This document shows, piece after piece, positions 45,218 through 56,674 of a stretch of DNA of 64,000 nt; position 1 is the stretch's first letter, and each line of letters opens with the position of its first letter. A model generated the notes under the pieces. The model was not told the DNA's origin. It saw only the letters and a list, made by a program, of their open reading frames with translations, and searched no databases. The position numbers and the translations under genes were made by a program. The stretch comes from Orobanche coerulescens (lineage: Eukaryota; Streptophyta; Magnoliopsida; Lamiales; Orobanchaceae): assembly GCA_033398695.1 (NCBI GenBank), contig CM065818.1, forward strand, positions 51,926,001-51,990,000, in the 5' to 3' direction.

Positions 45218-48200
45218 TCAATGCCACACACTATGGTATCGAATACCCATATTGTCCTGATGACGCTCCAAGCAAGTATGAGAAAGTGGCTTGGTCAGTG
45301 GATCAGCGACGTTGTCGGCTGAGTCTACTCTATGCAGCACAATGTATCCCTTGCGAACAAATTCTCTTACGAGATGATACTTCCTCTCAATATGTTTGGC
45401 GCTGTTGTGAAACCTCGGCTCCTTGGCCTGCGCTGCAGCTCCGTCATTGTCGCAGTACATTGGAACAGGCAGCTCAGCATATGGTATCACTTGAAGTTCT
45501 CCCAGAAACTTCTTAATCTAAAACCCTTCCTTGAAGCCTCCGAGGCCGCTTGATACTCGATCGACAGGTGGAATCAGCAGTCGCGCTTTGCTTGGCGCTA
45601 CGCCAAGATACTGCTCCTCCATTAAGAGTAAATATGTAGACAGAAGTAGACATTGAGTCGTCCTTCAGTCCTTGGAAGGCCGAATCAGTGAATCCAACAC
45701 ATCCAATTCTCCACCGCCATACATCAGAACCATATCTCTAGTCCTTCTCAAGTACTTGAGAACGTTCTTTACGGCAGTCCGATGTTCCCTACCTGGGTTT
45801 GCCTGAAACCTACTCACCACACTTACAACATGCGCAACGTCAGGTCTCGTACACAACATATCATACATAAGGCTACCCATGGCCGAGGCATATGGTATAT
45901 TACTCATTTCATTTCGTTGTTCCTCACTTTGAGGACACATCTTCAAGGAGATTTTTATTCCATGTCGCATCGGTAGGAAACCTCTTTTAGAATCATCCAT
46001 CTTAAATCGCTTTAAGATTTTATCAATATAGAGGGCTTGGGAAAGACCTATTGTTCTCTTCGCTCTATCCCGGTAGAGTCGAATACCAAGAATATAGGTA
46101 GCTTCTCCCAAGTCTTTCATGGAGAAATTACTCGAAAGCCAAGCTTTCACAAAACTGAGCATTACCACATCATTTCCTATGAGTGGAATGTCATCTACAT
46201 ATAGTACTAAGAATGCGATCTTGCTCTCACTAACCCTCTTGTATACACAAGGTTCCTTTTCATTTTGCACGAAGTCAAACTCTTTGACTGCCTCGTCAAA
46301 ACGAAGGTTCCAACTACGCGACGCTTGCTTTAGTCCATAAATGGAATGCTGAAGCTTGCACACTTTCTAAATATCGACTTCGGACACAAAGCCTTTAGTC
46401 TGCTCCATATAGATTTCCTCCTCGAGGAATCCATTAAGGAAAGCCGTCTTTATGTCCATTTACCATATCTCATAATCGTGGTAGGCAGTTATAGCAAGCA
46501 TCATGCGAATAGACTTGATCATGGCTACGGGCGAGAAGGTATCGTGGTAATCGATCCCTTGTTTTTGGGTATAACCCTTTGACACAAGCCTGGCCTTATT
46601 GGCATCAACCTTGCCATCACCATCAGTCTTTCTCTTGTAGATCCACTTGTTCCTAATAGGCACTATGCCCTTGGGGCGGTCTACCAGAGTCCAGACCTGA
46701 TTGACATGCATCGAGTCTATCTCAACTTCCATAGCTTCATGCCATTTCACGGAGTCTACATCCACCATCGCTTGGTCATAAGTCGTTGGATCAGTCTCTT
46801 GGCTATCACTTGGAACCTCATAGAGACCTAGTTCCTCCAAGTGCACAAGCCCATACCTCTCAGGTAAATGAGACACCCTACTATACCTATGAGGTGGTTG
46901 TACTTGTGTTTCAGAAGGTTCGGTTCTAATTTCTTGCACAGGTGTCTCCTTAGGAGTTTCATTGTATTCTTCCAAAGAAATACTTCTACCTGCTCCGCCT
47001 TCCTGGATGAACTCATCTTCCAGGAAGTGTGCTTGTAAAGCAACAATGATCTTTCGATCTTCGGGCATGTAGAATAGATAACCCATCATCCCAGACGGGA
47101 ATCCAATGAAACGTCCCTTCACGGACCTAGCTTCCAACTTCTCCACCTTAGTCTTCTTGACATAGGCGGGACATCCCCAAATCCTAATATGATTAAGACT
47201 TGGTTTCCTACCCTCCCACATCTCATGTGGAGTTTTAGGAACGGATTTGGAAGGACATTTGTTCAAGATGTAAGCGGCAGTCAGGAGTGCATACCCCCAC
47301 AGGTAAATTGGTAAGTTAGTATAGCCAAGCATGGAATGGACCATGTTCAACAAGGTCCGATTCCTTTTTTCTGACAAACCATTTAACTGAGGAGTACCTG
47401 GAGGTGTTAGTTTTGAAACTATTCCTTGTTCCTTAAGGAACTCGCCAAACTCCGTACTCATATACTCACCACCTCGGTCCGACTGAAGTGCTTTGATATG
47501 ATTACCAGTTTGTTTCTCGACTAGGGCCTTGAATTCCTGTAATTTCTCAAAAGCCTCGGATTTATGTTTCATTAAGTATACATAACCATACCTAGTATGA
47601 TCATCTATAAACGTAATGAAATATTGATATCCGTCACGTGCTGCTTCCAAAGCACCACAAACATCGGTATGGATTAATCCTAGTTTATCGGCTCTTTCAA
47701 AAGTTCCTGTGAAGGGGGACTTAGTCATTTTGCCTTTAAGGCAAGATTCACAAGTAGGAAAGGGATCCGATCCCAATGGACCCATAAGTCCATCTTTTTC
47801 TATTTTGTAAACCTTGGTCTGACCAACATGACCAAGTCTAAGATGCCATTTCAAACCTTGATTGGTTTCATCCCTACCACGTTTTCTAGTCATAGTATTC
47901 ACGACTACTTTGTTGTTGAGATTTAGATGATACAATCCATTTAACAATGTAGCGATCCACTAGTTTATTTCAAATAAATTTTGCAGAACCATACTAATGA
48001 AAAATGAAAAGCCTTTTCGGTCCATGACCGGAATGGATACAATGTTTTTATGCCCCTTGGGCAAAACAAGTACATCTTCTAAAGTCAAAACAAAGTCGGA
48101 TTCTAAACCCAAAAGAAGTGATCCTATGTCGGTCGCCTCGACACTATGCCCGCTTCCGACTGTGATCATAACTTCTCCAGCTCCAAGCTTCCTACTTTGT

Positions 48201-48240
48201 TCCAGATCACGATTCACGGTACAAATATGAGAACTAGCAC
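45218..48240 (-). pseudogene. copia A pol (PR-INT-RT-RH), lineage 2
   Basis: On minus: a GAG-pre-integrase and HHCC zinc region (LRLGHVGQTKVYKIEKDG, then CESCLKGKMTKSPF), an integrase core (IDDHTRYGYVYLMKHKSEA; SDRGGEYMSTEFGEF), RT with VLYVDDIPLIGND, and RNase H with MYCDNDGAAAQAKEPRFHNS ending MGIRYHSVWH. Two nonsense codons lie in RT, at 46460-46462 (DYEIW|stop|MDV) and 46367-46369 (before KVCKLQHS). A frameshift separates it from gag, and the protease core before ASSHICTV is scrambled. Apart from these it is well preserved, indicating a young copy. Confidence 0.92.
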
Positions 48241-49134
48241 TTAATCCAAGATATCAGAAGTAGAAAATACAGTAGCAGAACAATTTGTTTCCAAAACTAA
48301 AAGTTCTGTACCTGAAGTGCCATGAAGAATCAGACAGTCTCTAGCCCAGTGGCCCATCTCACCGCACTTGAGACAAGCATCCTTCTTCTTCTTGTTCTTC
48401 GGAACCATCGGGGCCTTGCCCTTACCCTTAAGGTCCTTAACTTGTGGTCCAGTTTGCTTCTTGGTCTTTTTCTTCTTGTTCTTAGACCTCCGAGGTCCAG
48501 AAGAAATCACAAGGGCAGACTCCTTCATCCGCGGAGTCTTCATCTGAGACTGAGCGGTCACAAGTTTGTTTATTAGCCCAGCTAAATTACATGCAATCTC
48601 ATTGCAATTGAAGTTCATAACAAACTGTGAGAAGGAATCCAGGAGAGACTTTAGGATAAGGTCAGTTTGGAGAGAAGTATCCATTTTAAAATCAAGAGCT
48701 TCCAATCTCTCGATCATGGATATCATTTTGAGGACATGTTCCCCAACCTTCTCACCTTCCTTCATCCTTGCATCGAACAGTTGCTTGGATATCTCATATC
48801 TAGTAGTTCTGCTATGCTCACCGTAAAGCTTGGTTAAGTGAGATAGAATATGCCTAGCAGAAGTCATTTTCTCATGAGCTCTCTGAAGCTCATTGGACAT
48901 GGAAGCCATCATATAAGCACGGACTTTCACGTCATCCTTAACCCACTTTTCATGGTTTTCAATCTCTTCCTGATTGGCTCGGGTCCGCACAGGAGGCGCC
49001 GGAATGTCCGTCTCCAAGATGTATCCCAGTGCCTCTATACTGAGGACAATCATCAGATTGCGGAGCCAATCCACAAAGTTAGGTCCCATTAAGGTGTTCT
49101 TTTCGAGCATAATTGCGAGTGGATTCACTGTCAT
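48241..49134 (-). CDS. copia A gag, 297 aa
   Basis: An open frame from ATG at 49134 encodes the retrotransposon coat protein: a helical gag domain (VNPLAIMLEKNTLMGPNFVD at the start; LYGEHSRTTRYEISKQLFDA), a Lys-rich linker (RRSKNKKKKTKKQTG) and a zinc knuckle CLKCGEMGHWARDC near residue 255. It would package element RNA. This frame is intact, whereas copia B has a stop at codon 23 of the same gene. It ends where the protease should begin; copia elements normally continue as one gag-pol frame, so the stop there is probably a frameshift. Confidence 0.88.
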   Translation of the reverse strand: MTVNPLAIMLEKNTLMGPNFVDWLRNLMIVLSIEALGYILETDIPAPPVRTRANQEEIENHEKWVKDDVKVRAYMMASMSNELQRAHEKMTSARHILSHLTKLYGEHSRTTRYEISKQLFDARMKEGEKVGEHVLKMISMIERLEALDFKMDTSLQTDLILKSLLDSFSQFVMNFNCNEIACNLAGLINKLVTAQSQMKTPRMKESALVISSGPRRSKNKKKKTKKQTGPQVKDLKGKGKAPMVPKNKKKKDACLKCGEMGHWARDCLILHGTSGTELLVLETNCSATVFSTSDILD

Positions 49135-50748
49135 ATTGAAATTTGAGTCTGCATTAAGTACGATAGATTAATTAGTGACTCATTCAATAATGTTCTGAGT
49201 ATAGAATTAAGGTCTTTTCTATTCTTGTTACCCAGCTCCCACTATTTTTATCGGAATAACACACTCCCATGTGAAATCCGGAAGTATCGTCGCTCTACTT
49301 CATAGTGGTGATCGAGTTCTTTATAAATCTTAATAGAGGGCAACCGAACAGGTTTCTAGTCTATTAATTTTCATAAAGTGGTGTCCAACACCAACCCATC
49401 TAATGGATGATTCGATCTTCTTTTTCCCCTTGTTCACTCCCCTCAACCTATACGGTTTCTATGGTTCGTTAACAAGTTAACTTTATACCATCGACGCAAA
49501 TCAGTTTCACAATTGAATCTTATCCGGCAACCTATCAGGTTTCTAGGGATAAAATTTGCTCCAACCGAAGGCATCCAATGCGCTCCTGGTAATTTATCCG
49601 TCCTCCCCGAACGACTACCCCGATAACTCGGAAGCATAGCACATCCGTTTTGGATTTCAATTTCCCGAAAACTCGATGGAGGGAAGGAAAACCTTGAAAC
49701 CTTATAAACTTAATAATTTATCGTGGGAGAATTTTCGCGATTAACGTTACACTTTGCACATTAATCGTTTAAGCGCGTTTGTGGCATTCATACAATATGA
49801 AACAACCATTCACAACCTAGTTGCTACCAACATGTGGTTCATGGACCGTTCCTAGAAAACAAAAACTCCGTAATCTAATTACAAGTCTTTGTCTTGAATA
49901 TTCGTCTTCTCGAAATGGATCTTTCTCCGGTCTTCGTCATTACATATAAATTTTACATTGAAAATTGCATCCTAGATACAAATTTTTTCTAGTAAAATAA
50001 ATAGGCTCAAAACGGCCTTTACAACCCAATCGAAAAAAACGAACGATTCAAAAACTAAGTCTACGAACCACATTACCATTCAAAAGCATTCATCCATTAA
50101 ATACTAAATAAATGGAAAGCGTAGAGATACATAGATCCAATCAACAATACGAACCGATCAAATCGATTCACACAATCGGTAATATGAAAAACGTTCAAAA
50201 TAATTCGGTCGATCACAAGTATTCCAATAAATCAATTTTAAATCCAATTTAAAATGAGGGAAATCATTTTTAGGAATATACGAAGCAAATAAGCCCGAAA
50301 CGGTCGAAATAGCCGAATCAGCCGAAAACGCCACTCAGCAAGATGCGGCTGCCAGCTGCCCGGGCCGCGACCCCTTGAGCACGGGTCCGCGGCCCCGATC
50401 CGCCGCCTGTGCCGGGCCAGACCGCCCGGGCCGCGACCCCCGAGCCCTGGGCCGCGGCCTCCTGCTTCCGGACCACCCCCGGACCGTCCAACGGCAATTT
50501 GGGGCTAGTTTTTCGACCGGATAGCCAATATCTATATTCTCCAACATTCATATCTTCAATATAAATCATATTTCCAAGAAATTAAGATTTATATATAGAC
50601 ATAAACTTACGAAAAATATAACTACAACAAACGTAAAAACATATACCACTATTATGACTAAAATAATTCCAAATCATTCACCATCTAATCAAGCATTCCA
50701 AATGCCAATATCGTATATACGATCGCAAGACCTACGCTCCGATACCAC
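49135..50748 (-). other. copia A 5' leader with primer-binding site
   Basis: About 1.6 kb of untranslated leader lies between the 5' LTR and gag. The PBS adjoins the LTR at 50731-50748 and reads GTGGTATCGGAGCGTAGG on minus, close to the complement of the initiator methionine tRNA 3' end. A very GC-rich block at 50330-50480 differs strongly in sequence from the matching part of copia B (63780-63970) although both are GC-rich; the rest of the leader is similar. Confidence 0.85.
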
Positions 50749-52761
50749 TGTTGGGATTCGGTGCCTAAAACGAAGGCCCAGCGGAAGCGGTAAAACGAAA
50801 ATTAATTCGATCCGAATCCCTACGAGGATCGATCGAGCTACGTATATACGAATATCAAAAAACGAATTCACAAGAGATATAGAAACTCACCCTTGTAGTC
50901 CGTTGATTAGATGGATAACCTTCTCTTGAGCTATTCCCCAAGCTTTGCTTGATCTCTACGAATCTATTCCGCTTCAAGCCATTGAACGATCCAACGCCGA
51001 AAGCACCGCATCTCTAATTGCCACGCGTCGGAGAAACGACCGGAACGACGATCACCTTGCTATCCTCTGAGGATACGGCTAGAACTAAGTGATGAAGCTA
51101 TATATGTAAAGATTACTACACTCTAAGTGTTTTAATCTTACTCGCTCTTTATGTCTTGATATTTTTCTCTAAGAAAAACAAGAACAAAGTTGAAGAAGAA
51201 GATGACTTGGAGAAAAAACTTTTTCTCTCTCTTTTCTCTCACAACTCACGTATGGGAGCATGTCCTTGTGAGTGATTGTCATCATCTTCATTTATTCAAC
51301 TCCCCACCACTTGCAACAACTCATGCATGTGGGAATCTAACCCTACCATATAATGTGTAAGATACTTGTCCCCTCACATGATATTCCAAACATCATAATA
51401 TGGACAACTCAATACATACACATGTATATTAGTGGGCGGGCCGCCATGAGGATGAAACGGACGAGTTTTAGTTCGTTTCGGACTCCCGAGAGTCCAAACA
51501 GATAAACTCCGTTTCCGTTTCGATGTATTTATATTGATTAATTAATCCAATTAATTAAACATGTCAAATACAAAATAATATAATTAATTTCTCCAAGAAA
51601 TAATTATATTCATGAATTAAATTAATCACCCAGTAATTTATTTATTTCATTAGACCGTAAATCAATTTATCCAATAAATCAATTTAAACATCCAACGTCC
51701 CAAATTTAGATATCAAATATCTAAAATACATAATGAGAGAATTAGCTTGATGCATTCCGTCATCAATCCTATTGCGCGACTCGGTAGGTCTGTCTCAGTC
51801 AGCAATGGGAGGAACCAAAGAGTAGTAGCACCACCTAGCCAGCCTGGCGACCTACACTGTACCCCAACTGAGAACGAATGATTGGGATCATTCAAGAACC
51901 ATTATGTCATGAATACCAGTATACGTATAAACCCTTCTTTCAAATGTCTCTATCAAGTTATGGGGTCACGGTCAGTCAAACCCCATCTGTACTTGACACT
52001 ATGCATGCGTTAATGCAAATCGAGATCATCGAGCTCTCATGTATCTAATACAGCTAGCTCCAATGCTTTGGCCAAAGACTTATGATCTCATCTGCTAATA
52101 ACCGCATAGGACATATAACCCGTTCACTAACAGGAGAAAGAATTCTATCTTGGTATTCAGTAGGACCTGCTACTTGCCCATCAAGATGCACATCGAGGTT
52201 GACCCCCGCCTTCCGGTTTATAGGGTCGAACTACTCTAATGAAAATCTTGACGTCACAAGCACATCCCTACTAAATCCTCAAGTCGAAGGTTCACGAATA
52301 CCTATCACAACCTTTCGATTCCATCATTGACTGTCCCGGAGTGAAATCCGTGTGATGAATCGAGGGTGAGTCGGTTCGAGTATACTAATCTAATTAGCAT
52401 ACTTATAACGTGTGCTCCCACTAACCATTAGTGTTCGACAGGCACTCTCCTTGTCAAAGAACACGTCATACAAGTCTTCACATAAACTTAACGCCCAGTC
52501 AAGTTTCATCGACTTGCGAACGATTAAGCATTTGAGCTATAAACCTTTCCAGTGCCGACCCCCTTATCCAATAAGGAGTGGAGCGTTTTGCTCTCAAATA
52601 CACGGACTAGTTTCTACATGTATATTTACGAGTTAGGAATGCCAGTAACTACCAGTAAATAAAGAAACATCCATTGCCTTATATTGATGATTTACATAAT
52701 AACAAGTACAATGCCCTCACTCAACATCCTCTGAGTGGCATTCGAGGGCATACTCTTAACA
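50749..52761 (-). repeat. 5' LTR of copia A
   Basis: Starts TGTTGGGATTCGG on plus, ends TACTCTTAACA, followed by target duplication GGTCC. It matches the LTR at 40384-42374 in lineage-specific variants (TTCCGGTTTATAGGG, CCCTACTAAATCCTC), not the internal fragment. Confidence 0.92.
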
Positions 52762-53256
52762 GGTCCAAGAGTGCACTTCCGGCACCTAAATGATCCGTAA
52801 GGAAAACGATAATTAAGAATCCATACTCAAATTAAACAGAGAGACTCCCGAAACCCGCCTACGATTTATGATTCTCCAAGGATAATCACCTAGAGGTTGG
52901 AAATTGTCCAAACCCTCTCAAATCCGCATGATGTACATAAAAATCCATATAATCATAGGGGAAACGTGGGTACTAGGTAGATACATCATAATCTCAAAGA
53001 TTTCAAGCTCCAAAATAGATAAATCGGACGAATCTAAGAAAATCCCCAAAATTTCCCAAACTAGGGTTCTACGGAATTTACCTTGATTTGGAAGGTAGAA
53101 ACGGATTAGATGTTGTATAATCTTTGTTATCCCACCAACAATGTTGATAGATGATGAATAGCCGCCCCAAAATTTCCTCAGGATCGCCCCTCTCGTGTTC
53201 TCTCATCGGAAATGAAGAAGTGGGAAGAAAAATGATGAAGAACAGGGCTGACCGTC

Positions 53257-53767
53257 CTTATATATTGTGCCTAATTAGCGCGCGCTAAATCTCAGGGTTA
53301 GCGTGCGCTAACGAGGATACTTGGTAGTCCAGTGGCTTCTGACCTGCGACGTTAGCGTGCTTTACCACATCCTTAGCATGAGCTAACTGTTACCATGAAA
53401 AAATTCCGAACTCTCTGCCTAGCTCGTTAGCGTGCGTTACTGTCGAAACTAGCGCGGGCTACTCCAGCAGGATAGCGTGAGTTAGCTAGCGCATAGCGCG
53501 CATTAACTGTTCATCCAGATAACAGAAACACCTACTGTCTCGGCATCACCTAATTTGTTAGCGTGCGCTACTGGCAAGACTAGCGCGCTACTCAACATTA
53601 TTAGCGTGCGTTAGCTATTGCCTAGCGTACGCTAACTGCTTGCCCAGAGAATAGAAATAAGCTACTGTCACTAATGCACTTGGGTCAATAGCGTGCACTA
53701 CCGTCCGATGTTAGCGCGTGCCATTCAATATAAATATCGTGCGTTAGCCATATCCTAGCGTGCGCTA
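53257..53767 (-). promoter_or_regulatory. TAGCGYRCGCTA-like array plus TATA box in LTR of C
   Basis: On minus, about fifteen copies of a degenerate palindrome (TAGCGCGCGCTA, TAGCGTGCGCTA, TAGCGTACGCTA, decayed forms such as TAGCGTGCGTTA) run from 53767 to 53276, ending about 10 bp upstream of a TATA box (ATATATAAGG, 53257-53266). Layout and core match element D although the surrounding sequence is diverged. Confidence 0.82.
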
Positions 53768-53944
53768 TTTCTCCTCTCAATCAATAAAATCGCTAAGTCC
53801 GAACAACACGAATAAGCTCCAAAACATACGAAACTCGAAAATCTATAACATTGCAGTATGAGTTAGCAAAGAGCGACACAAGAATGGAATAATACTCAAA
53901 GCCAAAAATATTCGTGAAAATTACGGGTATTACATTCTCCCCCT

Positions 53945-56674
53945 CTAAAAAGAAGTTTCGTCCCGAAACTTAAGAATAAAAAGTTTGGGGTATCTCGATC
54001 ACATCGTCTCTTCCGTCTCCCAAGTCGCTTCCTCGATCCCATGTCTCGACCATTGCATCTTCACCAATGGAATGTTTTTGTGCCAAAGCTGCTTCTCGCG
54101 ATGTTAAAGGATCTTCACCGGTCTCTCTGGAAAGGTAACATCCTCGGCTACATCAATCTCACTATAGTCGATAATATGACTTGGATCCGATACGTACTTT
54201 CTCAGCTGTGAAACATGAAAAATGCTATGAACATGACTCAAAGCTGCAGGTAATGCCAAGCGATAAGCTAAATCTCCAACCCTGTCCAAAATTTCAAACG
54301 GTCCGATATATCTCGGGCTAAGTTTCCCTTTTTTCCCGAAGGGGAAAACTCCTTTGGTCGGAGACACCTTGAGTAAAACATAGCCTCCCACTTCGAATTC
54401 AAAAGGTCGACGATGAGTATCAGCATAAGATTTATGACGGCTCTAGGCAATCAACAACCGGTCTCAGATAATAGAAATTTTTTCCTTAGTCACCATCAAC
54501 ATATCCAGTTCTGTTCCGACTAACTCCGAAGCCTCATCCCAACAGAATGGCGATCTACGCCTCCTACCATAAAGTGCCTCAAATGGTGCCATTTTGATCG
54601 ACGCATGCCAACTTGATCAACGGCAAATGAAGTTCCCAATCATTACTCCAGTCTAGGGAACAAGCCCGCAACATATCTTCCAATGTCTGTATGGTCCGCT
54701 CAGTCTGGTCGTCTGACTGAGGATGAAAAGACGTACTCAAACTCAACTCGGTGCCCAAGGCCTGATGGACCACTTGCCAGAAATGTGATACGAAACGACC
54801 ATCTCGATCAGAAACAATAGTTTTAGGGGCACCATGCAATCTCCAATCTCGGCTGTAAAGGTTCGGGCCAATCTCTCTGGTCCCCAAGTATCCTTAATAC
54901 CAAGGAAATATGCAGACTTGGTTAATCGATCAACGATTACCCAAATCATATTCATTCCGGCTCTAGACCTCAGCATCCCCGTGATGAAATCTATGGAGAT
55001 ATATCCCCATTTCTACTCGGGAATGGGAAGCGGTTTCAAGAATCCCGCTGGTCGTTGATGTATGATCTTGACTTGTTGACACGTCAAACATCATAATACA
55101 AACTCTGTGATGTCTTTCTTCATATTATTCTACCAAAAATTTCGCTTCAAGTCCTTGTACATCTTACTCGTTCCGGGGTGGATTGAGTAAGGCGTAGCAT
55201 GGGCTTCTCGAAGAATTCTCTGCCTCAACTCTAGATCATTCGAAACACAAAGCCTGCCTTGAAATATCAAAATACTATCCTCATGGACCATAAAACCAGG
55301 GGCTTTTCCTTTAGTTACATCTTCCTTCTGTTGATAGATCATCGGGTCACTCCATTGTTTCCCTTTGATGTCATCAACCAATGACGAAGTAATTTCGAGA
55401 GTACACAACTGTCACTGCACTCTTTGAAGCCAAACTTCTATACCTTGTTCGATCAAATCCTGACGAATCTTCGTCTGGGATGTAAGAACCTCGAGCATCT
55501 GAAGTGATGCAGATTTGTGGCTCAAAGTGTCCGTGACGACATTGGCTTTCCTCGGATGGTAAAGAATTTTCAAATTATAATCCTTAATTAATTTCAACCA
55601 ATGTCGATGCCTCATATTCAACTCTTTCTGACTGAAAATGTACTTCAAACTCTTGTGATTGGTATAGATCCGACATGAAGAGCCATATAAATAATGCCTC
55701 CAAATTTAAGTGCAAAAACAATTGCGGCCAATTCCAAATCATGGGTAAGATAGTTCATCTCGTATGGCTTCAACTGCCGTGATGCAAAGGCCATCGTTTT
55801 ATCATGCTGCATAAGCACACATCCAAGCCCTTGTACTGAAGCATCACTATAAACTGCAAATCCTTCACTACCCTGTGGTAAAGCTAAAATTGGCGCTGAA
55901 GTCAAATGTCTTTTCAGCTCATCGAAGCTCTACTACCTCTCAGCAGTCCAAACAAATTTTTCTGTCTTCTGAAGTAATTGCATAAGCGGCCGAGTGAGTC
56001 TTGAGAACCCCTCGACAAACCAATGGTAATACCCAGCAAGATCCAAAAAGCTATGAACTTCCTTAACATTATTAGGCAGTGACCAATCTAGCACTGCCTC
56101 AATCTTCTGCGGATCCACACGAACCCCTACGGCCGAAACCACATGGCCGAGAAACGTAACTTCCTTCAGCCAGAACTCACATTTTGAAAATTTCGCATAT
56201 AGGTGCTCGACTCTCAAAATATCTAATATCAAATGCAAGTGTCGGGCATGTCCTTCCCCATCTCGAGAATAAATCAATATATCGTCAATACAAACGACCA
56301 CACACTTGTCAAGGTACTCAATGAATATCTTATTCATTAACCGCATGAATATTGCCGGTGCATTAGTCAGTCCAAAATGCATGACCACAAATTCATAATG
56401 TCCGTATCTTGTCCGAAAAGCAGTTTTCGGGACATCGAAATCTTTCACAAGGAGCTGGTAGTACCCTGATCTCAAATCAATTTTCGAGAATATTGCCGCT
56501 CCCTGCAACTGATCGAATAAATCATCTATACATGGTAATGGGTACTTGTTCTTGATGGTCACTTTGTTTAGCTCACAGTAATCAATGCATAAACGTAGCG
56601 AACCATCATTCTTTCGCACAAAAAGAACCGGTGTGCCCCAAGGCGAAGTGCTTGGTCTAATGTACCCTTTATCC
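53945..56674 (-). pseudogene. gypsy C pol 3' part (RT-RH-INT), truncated by copia B
   Basis: On minus from 56674: RT opens within [20 protein letters not shown], continues through the [12 protein letters not shown] block and [18 protein letters not shown], then [17 protein letters not shown]. RNase H follows ([32 protein letters not shown]), then integrase (WVIVDRLTKSAYFLGIKD; SDRDGRFVSHFWQ) and a chromodomain-like tail (IPLVKMQWSRHGIEEATWE near 54050). Stops occur after RT (VWTAER), within integrase and before the tail. It is more readable than element D. Copia B replaced everything upstream. Confidence 0.9.

Larger units (their letters stand above)
40384..52761 (-). mobile_element. 12.4-kb chimeric copia element A
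   Basis: The outer LTRs 40384-42374 and 50749-52761 have the exact 5-bp duplication GGTCC on both sides (40379-40383, 52762-52766), so the unit inserted as one piece into the LTR of C. In element order (minus strand) it holds: 5' LTR, leader, gag, full pol, about 730 bp of another LTR, then a second 3' half of pol, and the 3' LTR. The middle LTR piece and the full gag-pol match copia B far better than the outer LTRs and the extra pol half do. The element is therefore a mosaic of two lineages (see findings). Confidence 0.92.
39365..53934 (-). repeat. 3' LTR of element C, split by copia A
   Basis: It consists of 39365-40383 plus 52767-53934 (about 2.19 kb), the 5-bp GGTCC being duplicated by the copia insertion. 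Start, end, size and layout match the LTRs of D and the solo LTR, but the sequence is clearly diverged. Confidence 0.88.
39365..56674 (-). mobile_element. gypsy (chromovirus-like) element C, twice interrupted
   Basis: The 3' LTR and the 3' half of pol of a minus-strand gypsy element. The LTR starts TGTAACACCCCC (39365) and ends GGGTATTACA (53934). A purine-rich TTAGAGGGGGAGAA (minus) precedes it. One copia element lies in the LTR and another cuts pol at 56675, after which the window contains only that copia. The rest of C (5' pol, gag, 5' LTR) must lie beyond the window. The left target duplication should be CAGAT (39360-39364), but its partner is not in view. Confidence 0.9.
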
